From assembly GCA_963976435.1 (NCBI GenBank), contig CAXBKQ010000004.1:62001-126000 (forward strand): DNA of 64,000 bases, written 5' to 3'. Below, one piece after another: positions 1 to 9,644 of this stretch. Origin of the DNA: CAKZNE01 sp963976435 (GTDB taxonomy: Bacteria; Bacteroidota; Bacteroidia; Flavobacteriales; Schleiferiaceae). The translations under genes and the position numbers were made by a program. The notes under the pieces were generated by a model that saw only the letters and a program-made list of their open reading frames with translations, did no database searches and was not told where the DNA came from. How positions within the stretch are numbered: the first letter of the stretch is position 1; the number at the start of each line of letters is the position of its first letter.

Positions 1-1251
1 AAAGCTCTAGAAAAATTTGAAGCTGACCATGGTTGTGCCATTTTAATGGAAGTAGAAACAGGCGCCATTAAAGCCATTTCTAATCTTGGAAGAACTGAAA
101 AGGGCACTTATTTTGAAAAGCGAAACTATGCCGTTTGGGAAAAAACAGAACCCGGTTCTACCTTTAAACTGGCATCAGTAATTGTAGCATTAGAAGATGG
201 AATAGCCGACACCAATACCTTGGTGGATACTGAAAATGGCTTGCTTAGCATTTATGGGAAAAATGTAAAAGACAGCAATTATAAAAATGGGAAAGGTGGC
301 TATGGAAAGGTTAGCCTTAAAAAAGCTTTTGAGGTTTCGAGTAATGTAGGAATAGTAAAATTAATTTATGAAAACTATCAAGATCGTCCCGAAAAATACA
401 TAGACCGTCTTTACACAATGGGCCTCCATAAAAAATTGGGAGTTTCCATTCAAGGTGAAAGCGAACCTTCAATTCCCAAACCTGGTGATGCCCGTTGGAG
501 CGGAATTAGTCTGCCTTGGGTTGCCTTTGGGTATCAGGTGAGTTTTACACCCTTACAGATTTTAAGTCTCTATAATTCTGTGGCCAATAATGGCCAAATG
601 ATACGTCCACATTTTATTCAAGAAATCCGGAAACACGGAAAAATTATAGAAAAAATGGAGCCTGAAGTTCTCAATCCGGCAATATGCTCTAAAGAGACTT
701 TAGGAAAAGTAAAATCCATGATGGAAGGTGTAGTTTTAAATGGAACTGCAACAAATATTCAGAGTGATCTTGTAAGTATGGCTGGAAAAACGGGTACCTG
801 CCAACAAAACTATTGGAAAGGATTAGCTCCAGACTATCAGGCAAGTTTTGCAGGTTATTTCCCTGCAGAAAATCCCAAATACTCCTGTATTGTAGTGGTA
901 AACAAACCCAATTACCATAGAGGGTATTATGGCTCAGCAGTAGCTGCTCCAGTTTTTAAAGCCATTGCAGAAAGTATTTATCTAAGCACGGCAAATATTG
1001 AAGAATCCGAAGTGGAATTGGATGAAAATCACTTTGCAACAGAATTCCAAAACCTTGAAAACTTTGACGGCCTTAGTGGTAAAAGCAAACTTCCAAATCT
1101 CAAAGGCTTAAATGGTTCAGAAATACTCCCCATTCTACAAAATCAAGGCTTTAAAGTTAAAGTGGAGGGTATAGGAAAGGTGAAATGGCAATATCCTTCT
1201 GCTGGCTCAGAACTGGATCCTAATGTTTTAATAGAACTGAAGCTAGGATGA
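1..1251 (+). CDS. ftsI: Peptidoglycan transpeptidase FtsI (PBP3), 5'-truncated by window edge
   Basis: This is the C-terminal part of the septal D,D-transpeptidase that cross-links peptidoglycan at the division site. The reading frame is open from base 1, so the start lies before the window. The penicillin-binding signature is complete: STFK with the acylated serine (codon at 157), SSN (about 337-345) and KTG (787-795). The last ~60 residues form a PASTA-like domain (PNLKGLNGSEILPIL onward), as in Bacteroidota FtsI-like PBPs. Its TGA overlaps the ATG of murE (ATGA), so the two are translationally coupled in the dcw operon. The missing N-terminal part should hold the membrane anchor and pedestal domain; that is family knowledge, not visible here. 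Confidence 0.95.
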   Translation, partial: KALEKFEADHGCAILMEVETGAIKAISNLGRTEKGTYFEKRNYAVWEKTEPGSTFKLASVIVALEDGIADTNTLVDTENGLLSIYGKNVKDSNYKNGKGGYGKVSLKKAFEVSSNVGIVKLIYENYQDRPEKYIDRLYTMGLHKKLGVSIQGESEPSIPKPGDARWSGISLPWVAFGYQVSFTPLQILSLYNSVANNGQMIRPHFIQEIRKHGKIIEKMEPEVLNPAICSKETLGKVKSMMEGVVLNGTATNIQSDLVSMAGKTGTCQQNYWKGLAPDYQASFAGYFPAENPKYSCIVVVNKPNYHRGYYGSAVAAPVFKAIAESIYLSTANIEESEVELDENHFATEFQNLENFDGLSGKSKLPNLKGLNGSEILPILQNQGFKVKVEGIGKVKWQYPSAGSELDPNVLIELKLG

Positions 1252-2711
1252 AATTACTAAAAGACATACTCTATAAGGTTCCAATCCTAGAAAGCATTGG
1301 CTCCACAAATCAAGCTATTTCCAAATTGGCTTTTGACTCCAGACAGGTTAATAAAGAAAGTCTATTTATCGCTATTAAAGGAAGTACGGTAGATGGTCAT
1401 CTCTATATTAAAACTGCTATAGAAAATGGGGCACGATCTATAATTTGCGAAGAACTCCCTGAGGAGATTCAAGAAGGAATCACTTATATCAAAGTAAAGG
1501 ATAGCCATTCATCCTTGGGCATTATCGCCTCCAATTTTTACAATAATCCATCTGGCCAACTCAAACTGGTTGGTATCACTGGAACCAATGGAAAAACCAC
1601 TACCAGCACATTGTTGTATAGCCTTTTCCAAAGTTTGGGAATTAAATCGGGCTTACTTTCTACGGTTTGCATAAAAGTAGGGCGTGAAGAGTTCCCAGCT
1701 ACACATACTACTCCAGATCCTATCCAACTGAATTTCTACCTACAGAAAATGGTGGAGCAGGGCTGTAAAGTTTGCTTTATGGAAGCTAGCAGCCATGGAA
1801 TTGAACAAAAACGAATAGCGGGATTGGATTTCGCAGGTGCCGTTTTCACCAATATCAGCCATGATCATCTGGATTATCACAAAACATTTGATGACTATAT
1901 ACTTGCCAAAAAAGGATTGTTTGACCAATTGAGCTCAAATGCCTTCGCCCTGGTAAATTCTGATGACAGACATGGTTTTACCATGCTCCATCATTGTAAA
2001 GCAAAAAAATATTCATTTGGACTCCGTAGCGACGCGGATTATAAAGTGAAAATTCTGGAGCATCAATTTAATGGCATGTTGCTGAAAATTAACCAACATG
2101 AGCTTTGGACCAAACTCATAGGAAACTTCAATGCCTATAATTTAATCGCTGTTTATGCGGTGAGTGTTTTATTGGAAAAAGATGATTTACAGGTGGCTAC
2201 AGCTATCAGCAATTTATCATCTGTAGAAGGTCGTTTTCAATATTTCCAGTCTAAAAATGGTATTACCGCTATAATCGATTATGCCCATACCCCTGATGCT
2301 CTAAAAAATGTATTGGAAACCATTGCCAAGATAAGAGCGGGAAATGAAAAGCTATTTACCCTTATTGGCTGTGGCGGTGATCGTGACAAAACCAAAAGAC
2401 CGGAAATGGCGCGAATAGCCACTGAGCTCAGCGACCAAACCATTCTTACATCAGACAATCCTAGAAGTGAAGATCCAGATGAAATTATTAGGGAGATGGA
2501 AGAAGGAATTGAGATGCATCTTCAAAATAAATATTTGAGCATCACCAATAGAAAAGAAGCTATAAAAACTGCCTGTAGAATGGCACAATCGGGTGATATA
2601 ATCCTCATTGCTGGAAAGGGCCATGAAAAATATCAGGATATAAACGGCCAAAAAAACCCATTCGACGATATGCAATTTGCTCAAGAATTTTTAAACCCAA
2701 GTCAGGAATAA
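1248..2711 (+). CDS. murE: UDP-MurNAc-tripeptide synthetase MurE (meso-DAP adding)
   Basis: Cytoplasmic Mur ligase that adds the third stem amino acid to UDP-MurNAc-L-Ala-D-Glu using ATP. The 487-residue product has the normal length. The ATP-binding loop GITGTNGKTTT is at residues 109-119, and the DNPR motif at 403-406 is the known specificity signature for meso-diaminopimelate rather than lysine, so this organism should have DAP-type peptidoglycan. The start ATG overlaps the ftsI stop, and its TAA shares a base with the mraY ATG (TAATG), so translation is coupled on both sides. Confidence 0.97.
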   Translation: MKLLKDILYKVPILESIGSTNQAISKLAFDSRQVNKESLFIAIKGSTVDGHLYIKTAIENGARSIICEELPEEIQEGITYIKVKDSHSSLGIIASNFYNNPSGQLKLVGITGTNGKTTTSTLLYSLFQSLGIKSGLLSTVCIKVGREEFPATHTTPDPIQLNFYLQKMVEQGCKVCFMEASSHGIEQKRIAGLDFAGAVFTNISHDHLDYHKTFDDYILAKKGLFDQLSSNAFALVNSDDRHGFTMLHHCKAKKYSFGLRSDADYKVKILEHQFNGMLLKINQHELWTKLIGNFNAYNLIAVYAVSVLLEKDDLQVATAISNLSSVEGRFQYFQSKNGITAIIDYAHTPDALKNVLETIAKIRAGNEKLFTLIGCGGDRDKTKRPEMARIATELSDQTILTSDNPRSEDPDEIIREMEEGIEMHLQNKYLSITNRKEAIKTACRMAQSGDIILIAGKGHEKYQDINGQKNPFDDMQFAQEFLNPSQE

Positions 2712-3952
2712 TGCTGTATTATCTATTTTCATATTTAGAAGAAACTTATGGACTGCCAGGTGCTGGGGTATTCCAGTTTATCACATTTAGGGCGGCAATG
2801 TCTCTTATTTTATCATTGATAATCTGCCTCTTATTCGGAAAAAGAATTATCAATTTCCTTCAAGCCAAACAAGTTGGTGAGACTATTCGAGATTTAGGTT
2901 TAGAAGGTCAAACTGAAAAAGCCGGAACACCTACCATGGGTGGTTTAATGATTTTATCCGGAATTCTAATTCCTGTTTTACTATTCGCAAAATTAAACAA
3001 CATCTATATCATCCTTTTGATTATCACAACAATATGGATGGGAACAATTGGATTTATTGATGATTATATCAAGGTATTTAAAAAGGATAAAAAGGGTTTA
3101 AGAGGTCAGTTTAAAATTGCGGGTCAGGTAGGTTTGGGAATTATTGTAGGAGGAATATTGTATTTCAATCCTGATGTTACCATCAAAGAAAAAATAAAAA
3201 AAGAACAGCTTATTGAAAGTATTGTTGAATCTCCTGTAAATAGTACTACACCACAGTATAGTGAAGCTGAAAAATCAACTAAAACCACTATCCCCTTCTT
3301 TAAAAATAATGAATTAGACTACTCTGCTCCTTTAAGATGGTTGGGGATTGATGATTTAAAATGGGCCTGGATCATTTTTATTCCGGTAGTAATTATCATT
3401 GTTACTGCAGTTTCTAATGGAGCCAATCTCACGGACGGTATTGACGGTTTAGCAACGGGAACCTCCGCTATAATAGGAATAACCTTAGGTGTTTTTGCCT
3501 ACCTCTCAGGAAGCATCATTTTTGCTGATTATCTCAATATAATGTATATCCCAAATACTGGGGAGCTGGTGGTTTTCATCGCGGCATTTATTGGGGCTTG
3601 CATCGGCTTTTTATGGTATAATTCCTACCCTGCGCAGGTATTTATGGGCGACACGGGAAGCTTAGCACTTGGAGGAATTATCGCTGTTTTCGCCATTGCC
3701 ATTCGCAAAGAATTACTAATACCTATTTTGTGTGGAATTTTCTTAGTAGAAAATCTTTCTGTAATCATGCAGGTAAGTTATTTCAAATACAGTAAAAAGA
3801 AATTTGGAGAAGGAAGAAGGATTTTTAAAATGTCGCCCCTTCACCACCACTACCAAAAACTTGGATACAACGAAAGTAAAATTGTAACCCGTTTTTGGAT
3901 TGTAGGAATTTTTCTTGCTGTACTCACATTTGTAACCCTTAAACTTCGCTAG
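2711..3952 (+). CDS. mraY: Phospho-MurNAc-pentapeptide transferase MraY
   Basis: Integral membrane enzyme that transfers phospho-MurNAc-pentapeptide to undecaprenyl phosphate, making lipid I. Family motifs are present: FIDDYIKVFKK (about 115-125), NLTDGIDGLA (239-248), MGDTGSLALGG and the HHHYQKLG loop. Multiple hydrophobic helices span the protein. At 413 residues it is longer than the ~360 of E. coli; the extra length is a polar insertion at about residues 153-215 rich in K, E, S and T, between two membrane helices. Similar insertions are usual in Bacteroidota MraY, so I do not read it as an anomaly. Its ATG overlaps the murE stop; murD follows two bases later. Confidence 0.97.
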   Translation: MLYYLFSYLEETYGLPGAGVFQFITFRAAMSLILSLIICLLFGKRIINFLQAKQVGETIRDLGLEGQTEKAGTPTMGGLMILSGILIPVLLFAKLNNIYIILLIITTIWMGTIGFIDDYIKVFKKDKKGLRGQFKIAGQVGLGIIVGGILYFNPDVTIKEKIKKEQLIESIVESPVNSTTPQYSEAEKSTKTTIPFFKNNELDYSAPLRWLGIDDLKWAWIIFIPVVIIIVTAVSNGANLTDGIDGLATGTSAIIGITLGVFAYLSGSIIFADYLNIMYIPNTGELVVFIAAFIGACIGFLWYNSYPAQVFMGDTGSLALGGIIAVFAIAIRKELLIPILCGIFLVENLSVIMQVSYFKYSKKKFGEGRRIFKMSPLHHHYQKLGYNESKIVTRFWIVGIFLAVLTFVTLKLR

Positions 3953-3954
3953 GC

Positions 3955-5298
3955 TTGTTAGAAACACAAAACATAGTGATTTTAGGAGCCGGAGAAAGCG
4001 GAATTGGAGCAGCCCTTCTTGCCAAAAGAAAAGGGCATAAGGTTTTTGTTTCCGATGCAGGATCAATTAAAGAAAACTATGCTCAAATTCTTAGAAGTGA
4101 ATCTATAGATTTTGAAGAAAGCCATCATTCAGAAGAAAGAATATTAGAATCGGATTTAATCATTAAAAGTCCAGGAATCCCAGAAAAGGCCGCTCTTATT
4201 CAAAAGATTAGGAAGGCAAATATCCCAGTGATATCTGAAATAGAATGGGCCTACAGATATTGTCCAGGAAAAATTATTGCCATCACCGGTAGCAATGGTA
4301 AAACCACCACTAGCCTACTCACCTATGAAATTCTAAAAAATGCTGGTCTCAAGGTGCATTTGGCAGGGAATATTGGAAAGAGCTTTGCCGCCTGTGTAAA
4401 TGATGATCCCGACCAATATTACGTGATAGAAGTCTCTAGCTTTCAGTTAGATGACATCAAAACTTTCAAACCAAATATTGCCATTCTTACCAATATTACT
4501 CCTGATCATTTGGATAGATATAACTATCAAATGGAAAACTATGTAAAAAGCAAATTTTCCATTTGTAAAAATCAAGATCCTAAGGATTATTTCATCTACT
4601 GCAATGATGATGAGGAGATTTTAAAGGCCATCCAGAAAGAAAAAATTAATAGTCAGACCATCCCTTTTAGCCTTGAAAAAAAGGCGGAATACGGTGCTTG
4701 GTTAGACGAAGCCAATCATATTCAAATAAAATTAAAAACAGAGGAATCTATGAGCATCAATGAACTAGCCTTACAAGGCAAACACAACACCTACAACAGT
4801 ATGGCCGCCGGATTAGCCAGTAAACTACTGAGCATTCGCAAGGAAACTATCCGCGAAAGCCTATTAAACTTCGATAATATTGAACATCGATTAGAGCCTG
4901 TTCTTCAAATTTATGGTATCGAATTTATTAATGATAGTAAGGCTACAAACATCAACTCATCTTGGTATGCTTTGGATAGCATGTCTAAACCAACAATTCT
5001 AATTTTAGGAGGAGTGGATAAGGGAAACGATTACAGTCAACTATTTGCTCTTGCCAAGGAAAAAATAAAGGCTATAATTTGTTTGGGTACCGATAATAGC
5101 AAAATCCACGAACAGTTGGAAGACAAAGTACCTTTTATGATTGATGCCAGCAATATGGATGAAGCCGTTCGAATAGCTTTTAAACTAGGCGAAAAAGGAG
5201 ATGCGGTTTTATTAAGCCCAGCTTGCGCCAGTTTTGATTTCTTTGAAAACTATGAAGATAGAGGAAGACAATTTAAAGATGCGGTAAGAGCTTTATAA
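3955..5298 (+). CDS. murD: UDP-MurNAc-L-alanine:D-glutamate ligase MurD
   Basis: Cytoplasmic Mur ligase adding D-glutamate to UDP-MurNAc-L-Ala. The ATP loop ITGSNGKTTT is at residues 110-119, the N-terminal Rossmann-like segment starts VILGAGESGIG, and the length (447) is typical. The start is a TTG two bases after the mraY stop; no in-frame ATG lies near enough to keep the N-terminal GxGxSG fold, so I accept the TTG. The weak start immediately behind mraY suggests its translation depends on ribosomes leaving the upstream gene. Confidence 0.95.
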   Translation: MLETQNIVILGAGESGIGAALLAKRKGHKVFVSDAGSIKENYAQILRSESIDFEESHHSEERILESDLIIKSPGIPEKAALIQKIRKANIPVISEIEWAYRYCPGKIIAITGSNGKTTTSLLTYEILKNAGLKVHLAGNIGKSFAACVNDDPDQYYVIEVSSFQLDDIKTFKPNIAILTNITPDHLDRYNYQMENYVKSKFSICKNQDPKDYFIYCNDDEEILKAIQKEKINSQTIPFSLEKKAEYGAWLDEANHIQIKLKTEESMSINELALQGKHNTYNSMAAGLASKLLSIRKETIRESLLNFDNIEHRLEPVLQIYGIEFINDSKATNINSSWYALDSMSKPTILILGGVDKGNDYSQLFALAKEKIKAIICLGTDNSKIHEQLEDKVPFMIDASNMDEAVRIAFKLGEKGDAVLLSPACASFDFFENYEDRGRQFKDAVRAL

Positions 5299-5299
5299 T

Positions 5300-6487
5300 T
5301 TGAATTTATTCGCTTACATAAAAGGAGATAAAACCCTTTGGGTAATCGCCATTGTTTTGGCTCTATTTTCTATGATGCCTGTTTATAGTGCAAGTAGCAA
5401 TATAGCCTTCCTATATGGTAGTGGTAATACCTTTAGTATGCTGGCCAAGCATGCTATTCACCTCTGTTTGGGTTTTATTCTAATGTATGCCGCACACAAT
5501 ATCAACTACAAACATTATGGGGCAATTTCCGTAATATTAATGCCCATTGTAATTATTCTTTTGGCTGATACCCTGCTCAATGGGCATACGGTTTCAAACG
5601 CTTCACGATGGATTAGAATTCCCTTCTTAGGCTGGACCTTTCAAACTTCGGCCTTTGCTAGTGTAGTGTTAATGATATATATTTCTAGGTATCTGGCGAA
5701 AACCAGTATTGAAAAATTAAAAAGTTTCAAGCAGAGTTTTGTTCCCCTTTTACTTCCCATTTTTGTGGTTTGTGGTTTGATTTTACCTTCGAACTTTAGC
5801 ACCGCAGCTCTGGTATTTTCTATATCTATGATCGTTTTATTTATAGGTGGATACCCCCTCAAGAATTTGATGCTAATTCTGGGAGGAGGTATTGCTACCC
5901 TTGGGGTTTTTATCCTACTTACAATGGCCTTCCCAAATATGAATAATAGGGTTTCTACTTGGGTAGCCAGAATCCAGGATTTTGGCTCCGGCGATAAAAC
6001 GGAAAACTACCAGGTTCACAAAGCTAAACTTGCCATTGCCGAAGGGAACTATTTCGGGAAAGGTCCTGGTAAAAGTGTACAGAAAAATTTTCTTCCCCAA
6101 TCCAATTCCGATTTTATTTATGCGGTGATAGTAGAGGAATTTGGAATTCTTGGTGGACTAAGTTTAATATTTTTTTATATCCTTTTTCTCATTCGAATTT
6201 TGGCAATTTCCACCAAAGCCCATAGTAAGTTTGGAACCTTATTAGCCATTGGTGCCGGTTTGGGAATTATGGTTCAGGCGTTTGTAAACTTAGGAGTAGC
6301 TGTAAATTTATTACCCGTTACAGGTCAAACCCTTCCTTTAATAAGTGCTGGAGGTTCTTCCATTTGGATGACCTGCATTGCCATTGGAATAATTCTTAGT
6401 GTAAGCCGAGGAAACCAAAATGGAGAAATGGAAGAAAATCAAGAACAGCAAGAAAAACCTTCATTAACAGATCTAGCCCATGCCTAA
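5300..6487 (+). CDS. ftsW: Septal peptidoglycan glycosyltransferase FtsW (SEDS family)
   Basis: Polytopic SEDS-family membrane protein that polymerises lipid II at the septum together with FtsI. The 395-residue product has about ten hydrophobic segments, the NAS-RWI motif after helix 3 (NASRWIRIPFLGWTFQTSAFA) split over residues of the loop, and the C-terminal LPVTGQTLPLISAGGSS signature of the family. It begins at a TTG one base after murD, the second TTG start in a row. Its 3' end overlaps the murG ATG by eight bases. The C-terminus is a short, acidic, glutamine-rich cytoplasmic tail. Confidence 0.95.
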   Translation: MNLFAYIKGDKTLWVIAIVLALFSMMPVYSASSNIAFLYGSGNTFSMLAKHAIHLCLGFILMYAAHNINYKHYGAISVILMPIVIILLADTLLNGHTVSNASRWIRIPFLGWTFQTSAFASVVLMIYISRYLAKTSIEKLKSFKQSFVPLLLPIFVVCGLILPSNFSTAALVFSISMIVLFIGGYPLKNLMLILGGGIATLGVFILLTMAFPNMNNRVSTWVARIQDFGSGDKTENYQVHKAKLAIAEGNYFGKGPGKSVQKNFLPQSNSDFIYAVIVEEFGILGGLSLIFFYILFLIRILAISTKAHSKFGTLLAIGAGLGIMVQAFVNLGVAVNLLPVTGQTLPLISAGGSSIWMTCIAIGIILSVSRGNQNGEMEENQEQQEKPSLTDLAHA

Positions 6488-7583
6488 AAAATTCATGATT
6501 AGTGGTGGTGGCACTGGGGGGCATATTTTCCCAGCCATATCTATTGCTGATGAATTGAAAAAAAGATATCCAGATGCCCAATTTTTATTTGTTGGAGCAA
6601 AAGATAAAATGGAGATGGAAAGAGTTCCACAAGCGGGTTATAATATCAAAGGAATTTGGATAAGTGGCATCCAAAGAAAATTAAGTGCCTCCAATTTAGC
6701 CTTCCCTTTTAAACTCCTTTCAAGTTTAGGAAAGTGCTTTTCTTTAATTCGGAAATTTAAACCAGATGTGGTAATTGGCACAGGAGGTTTTGCAAGTGGT
6801 CCACTGCTGTATGCCGCCTCCTTAAAGGGAATTCCAACATTAATTCAAGAGCAAAACTCTTACCCCGGCATTACCAATAAGCTTTTAGCAAAAAGGGCAG
6901 AAAGTATCTGTGTTGCCTATGATAAAATGGAGCGGTTTTTCCCTAAGGAAAAAATAGTCTTTACAGGAAACCCCATCCGTGAAAGGATAAAAAACATCAA
7001 TATCCCTAGAGATGTGGCAAATAAGGAATTCAACTTTCAAATCAACAGACCTACATTATTAATTCTTGGTGGAAGTTTAGGAGCACGCAAAATCAACCAA
7101 TTGATTGGTGAGAATTTAGACTGGCTCCTATCCTTAAATCTCAATATACTTTGGCAAACAGGGAAGTTATATATCGAAGAATTAGAAAATAAATTTGGAA
7201 GCAAACAGGGAGATCATTTGAAAATCCAAGCCTTTTTAAAAAATATGGATTTTGCTTATGCCGCCTCGGATATGGTGATTAGTAGAGCTGGTGCAGGTAC
7301 CATTTCTGAGCTGAGCGTTGCTGCTAAGGCCACATTATTAATCCCATCACCGAATGTTGCGGAAGATCATCAAACAAAAAATGCGCTGGCCTTATTCGAA
7401 AATGAAGCAGCATTGTTATTTAGAGAAAAGGAAAGTGAAAGCCTTTTTAAATCCTTAATTGAAAAGCTAATTCAGCCCGAAGAAAGGGAAAAACTTTCTC
7501 GAAACATAAAGAAAATGGCCAAATCAGAAGCTTCCAAAAGCATTGGAGATCAGGTTGATAAAATATTAAACAATGCTGGATAA
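6480..7583 (+). CDS. murG: UDP-GlcNAc:lipid I N-acetylglucosaminyltransferase MurG
   Basis: Membrane-associated GT28-family enzyme that converts lipid I to lipid II. The glycine-rich loop GGGTGGH is at residues 9-15, followed by the family's HIFPAISIADEL segment. The C-terminal half carries the UDP-GlcNAc site, including GGSLGARKIN and the SRAGAGTISEL motif. Length (367) is normal. It overlaps both neighbours: eight bases with ftsW and eleven with murC. It stands at its usual dcw position between ftsW and murC. Confidence 0.97.
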   Translation: MPKKFMISGGGTGGHIFPAISIADELKKRYPDAQFLFVGAKDKMEMERVPQAGYNIKGIWISGIQRKLSASNLAFPFKLLSSLGKCFSLIRKFKPDVVIGTGGFASGPLLYAASLKGIPTLIQEQNSYPGITNKLLAKRAESICVAYDKMERFFPKEKIVFTGNPIRERIKNINIPRDVANKEFNFQINRPTLLILGGSLGARKINQLIGENLDWLLSLNLNILWQTGKLYIEELENKFGSKQGDHLKIQAFLKNMDFAYAASDMVISRAGAGTISELSVAAKATLLIPSPNVAEDHQTKNALALFENEAALLFREKESESLFKSLIEKLIQPEEREKLSRNIKKMAKSEASKSIGDQVDKILNNAG

Positions 7584-8913
7584 AGACAATATTTATTTCA
7601 TTGGAATAGGCGGCATAGGAATGAGCGCTTTAGCCAGATATTTCATCGGCATCGGAAAAAACGTTGCTGGCTACGATAGGTATCGATCTTCCAATTGTGA
7701 AATTCTTGAATCTGAAGGAATCTCTATTCATTATGAAGATAATATAGAACTCATAGATAAGGATTTCCGAAAAAAAGCGAATACGCTTGTAATATATACC
7801 CCAGCAATTCCCAAGGATCAAAAGGAATTAAATTACTTTATTAAAAGGGAATTCACCCTTTTGAAGAGGGCCAAGGTTTTAGGAGAAATAGCCAAAAATC
7901 ATATTTGCCTGGCCGTTGCAGGAACCCATGGAAAAACTACAACATCTTCATTATTAGCACATATTTTCAGAAATTCCGGGCATCAGGTCACTGCATTTTT
8001 AGGAGGTATTGCCGTAAATTACAATTCCAATTTTTTGCAAGGAAAGGAAAACTCAATTTTAGTTGCAGAAGCTGATGAGTATGACAGAAGTTTCCTTCAA
8101 TTAAATCCAGATGGCGCTATTATCACTTCCACAGATGCGGATCATTTAGATATTTATGATGGCGAAGAGGATCTAAAAAACACCTTCCAAACTTTCGCCG
8201 ATTCGGTACAAAAGAATTTGATTCTTCAATCAGAGGTACAAATAAAGGGCCTTAAATACGGATTAAAAGGGGATGAAGAATTCGCGGGTTTAAACCTAAG
8301 AATAGAAAATCACAATTATGTTTTTGATCTCAAAACACCCAGGGGAATCGTAGGCAATATTTCCAGTGGCTTACCTGGCAGGCATAATGTAGAAAACGCC
8401 ATAGGAGCAGCGGCATTGGCATTTTCATATGGACTAAATGACGAGGAAATTAAATTGGGGATTTCCAGCTTTAAAGGAGTGAAAAGACGTTTTGAATATC
8501 ATATTAAAACAGAAAAGCTCATATATATTGATGATTATGCACATCATCCTTCTGAAATAAATGCACTTGTAAATTCGGTAAGAGAATTATATCCCGAAAG
8601 GAATATATGTGGGATTTTTCAACCTCATTTATTTAGTAGAACCCGCGATTTCGCTGAGGAATTTGCAGAAAATTTAAGCCTCTTGGATTGCCTTATCCTC
8701 ATGGACATTTATCCGGCAAGAGAAAAACCAATTCCCGGCATTAATTCTGAAATGCTTTTGGAAAAAAGTAGAGCAAAGGAAAAATATCTGCTGCCTAAAA
8801 ATGAAATTTTAAGCTTTCTGAAAAACCGTAAAAACCAAATAGTATTAACCATTGGAGCTGGGGATATAGACCAAATTATAAATCCAATAAAAATGACCTT
8901 ATTGAATGGATAA
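7573..8913 (+). CDS. murC: UDP-MurNAc:L-alanine ligase MurC
   Basis: Cytoplasmic Mur ligase attaching L-alanine to UDP-MurNAc, the first step of stem peptide synthesis. The N-terminal nucleotide-sugar loop GIGGIGMSALA and the ATP loop AGTHGKTTT (116-124) are intact. The conserved DDYAHHPSEI motif follows in the C-terminal half. The 446-residue length is typical. It overlaps murG by eleven bases and ftsQ by eight, consistent with tight co-translation. Confidence 0.97.
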   Translation: MLDKDNIYFIGIGGIGMSALARYFIGIGKNVAGYDRYRSSNCEILESEGISIHYEDNIELIDKDFRKKANTLVIYTPAIPKDQKELNYFIKREFTLLKRAKVLGEIAKNHICLAVAGTHGKTTTSSLLAHIFRNSGHQVTAFLGGIAVNYNSNFLQGKENSILVAEADEYDRSFLQLNPDGAIITSTDADHLDIYDGEEDLKNTFQTFADSVQKNLILQSEVQIKGLKYGLKGDEEFAGLNLRIENHNYVFDLKTPRGIVGNISSGLPGRHNVENAIGAAALAFSYGLNDEEIKLGISSFKGVKRRFEYHIKTEKLIYIDDYAHHPSEINALVNSVRELYPERNICGIFQPHLFSRTRDFAEEFAENLSLLDCLILMDIYPAREKPIPGINSEMLLEKSRAKEKYLLPKNEILSFLKNRKNQIVLTIGAGDIDQIINPIKMTLLNG

Positions 8914-9640
8914 GCTCAAAATTATATTGTCTTGGGTTTTTGGCTTATTGCTGATGATAATAGTTTTGGCATTTTCCGGCACTTCCAGAAATTCAAAATA
9001 CTTATCCGAAGATTCCATTTCTATAGAAATCTTTAGCGTTGAAGGACAGTACTTTATTACTGAAAATGAACTGAAAAGAGAATTGATTTTAGAGCTTGAT
9101 TTGATCGATAGTCTATCGCTTGAAGAAATTAACATTAAGATGTTAGAAGAAAGCCTTGATAATCACCCGTCTATCAGAAAAGCAGAGGTATATTCGAAAT
9201 TAGATGGTAGTTTAAGAATCGCTGTGCATCAAAAGCAGCCCATTGCAAGGGTACAAAGCTCATCAGCAGATTATTATATTGATGAAATTGGCGATAGTAT
9301 GGCATTATCGACAAATTATTTTGCATCAGTTCCTTTGATAAATGGGAAGGTAAATGCAGAAAGAAGAGAAAAACTCCATCATTTTTTGAACATTATCCAC
9401 CAGGACAGTTTTTACAAAGACTTTTTTAGTGGAATAAAAATATTAGCAAATGACGAGTGGCTTCTTTATCCAAAACCTGGTAATCACAAAATCATTTTTG
9501 GAAAGGCTGAAGGTATTGAAGGGAAACTCCGAAAGCTAAAAATATTTTACCTCAACAAAGCCTCCACAAAGGAGGAATGGGATGAAATAAAACTATTGAA
9601 CCTCAAGTTTGAAGGACAGGTAATTTGCAGAAAACACTAA
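8906..9640 (+). CDS. ftsQ: Cell division protein FtsQ
   Basis: Bitopic divisome protein that links the cytoplasmic ring to periplasmic synthesis enzymes. A single N-terminal membrane helix (about residues 6-23) is followed by a POTRA-like stretch starting SIEIFSVEGQYFITENEL and by a mixed beta region. The sequence is poorly conserved, as is usual for FtsQ in Bacteroidota, and the call depends strongly on position between murC and ftsA. The 244-residue length fits. The start ATG lies inside the murC 3' end. Confidence 0.88.
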   Translation: MDKLKIILSWVFGLLLMIIVLAFSGTSRNSKYLSEDSISIEIFSVEGQYFITENELKRELILELDLIDSLSLEEINIKMLEESLDNHPSIRKAEVYSKLDGSLRIAVHQKQPIARVQSSSADYYIDEIGDSMALSTNYFASVPLINGKVNAERREKLHHFLNIIHQDSFYKDFFSGIKILANDEWLLYPKPGNHKIIFGKAEGIEGKLRKLKIFYLNKASTKEEWDEIKLLNLKFEGQVICRKH

Positions 9641-9644
9641 AATT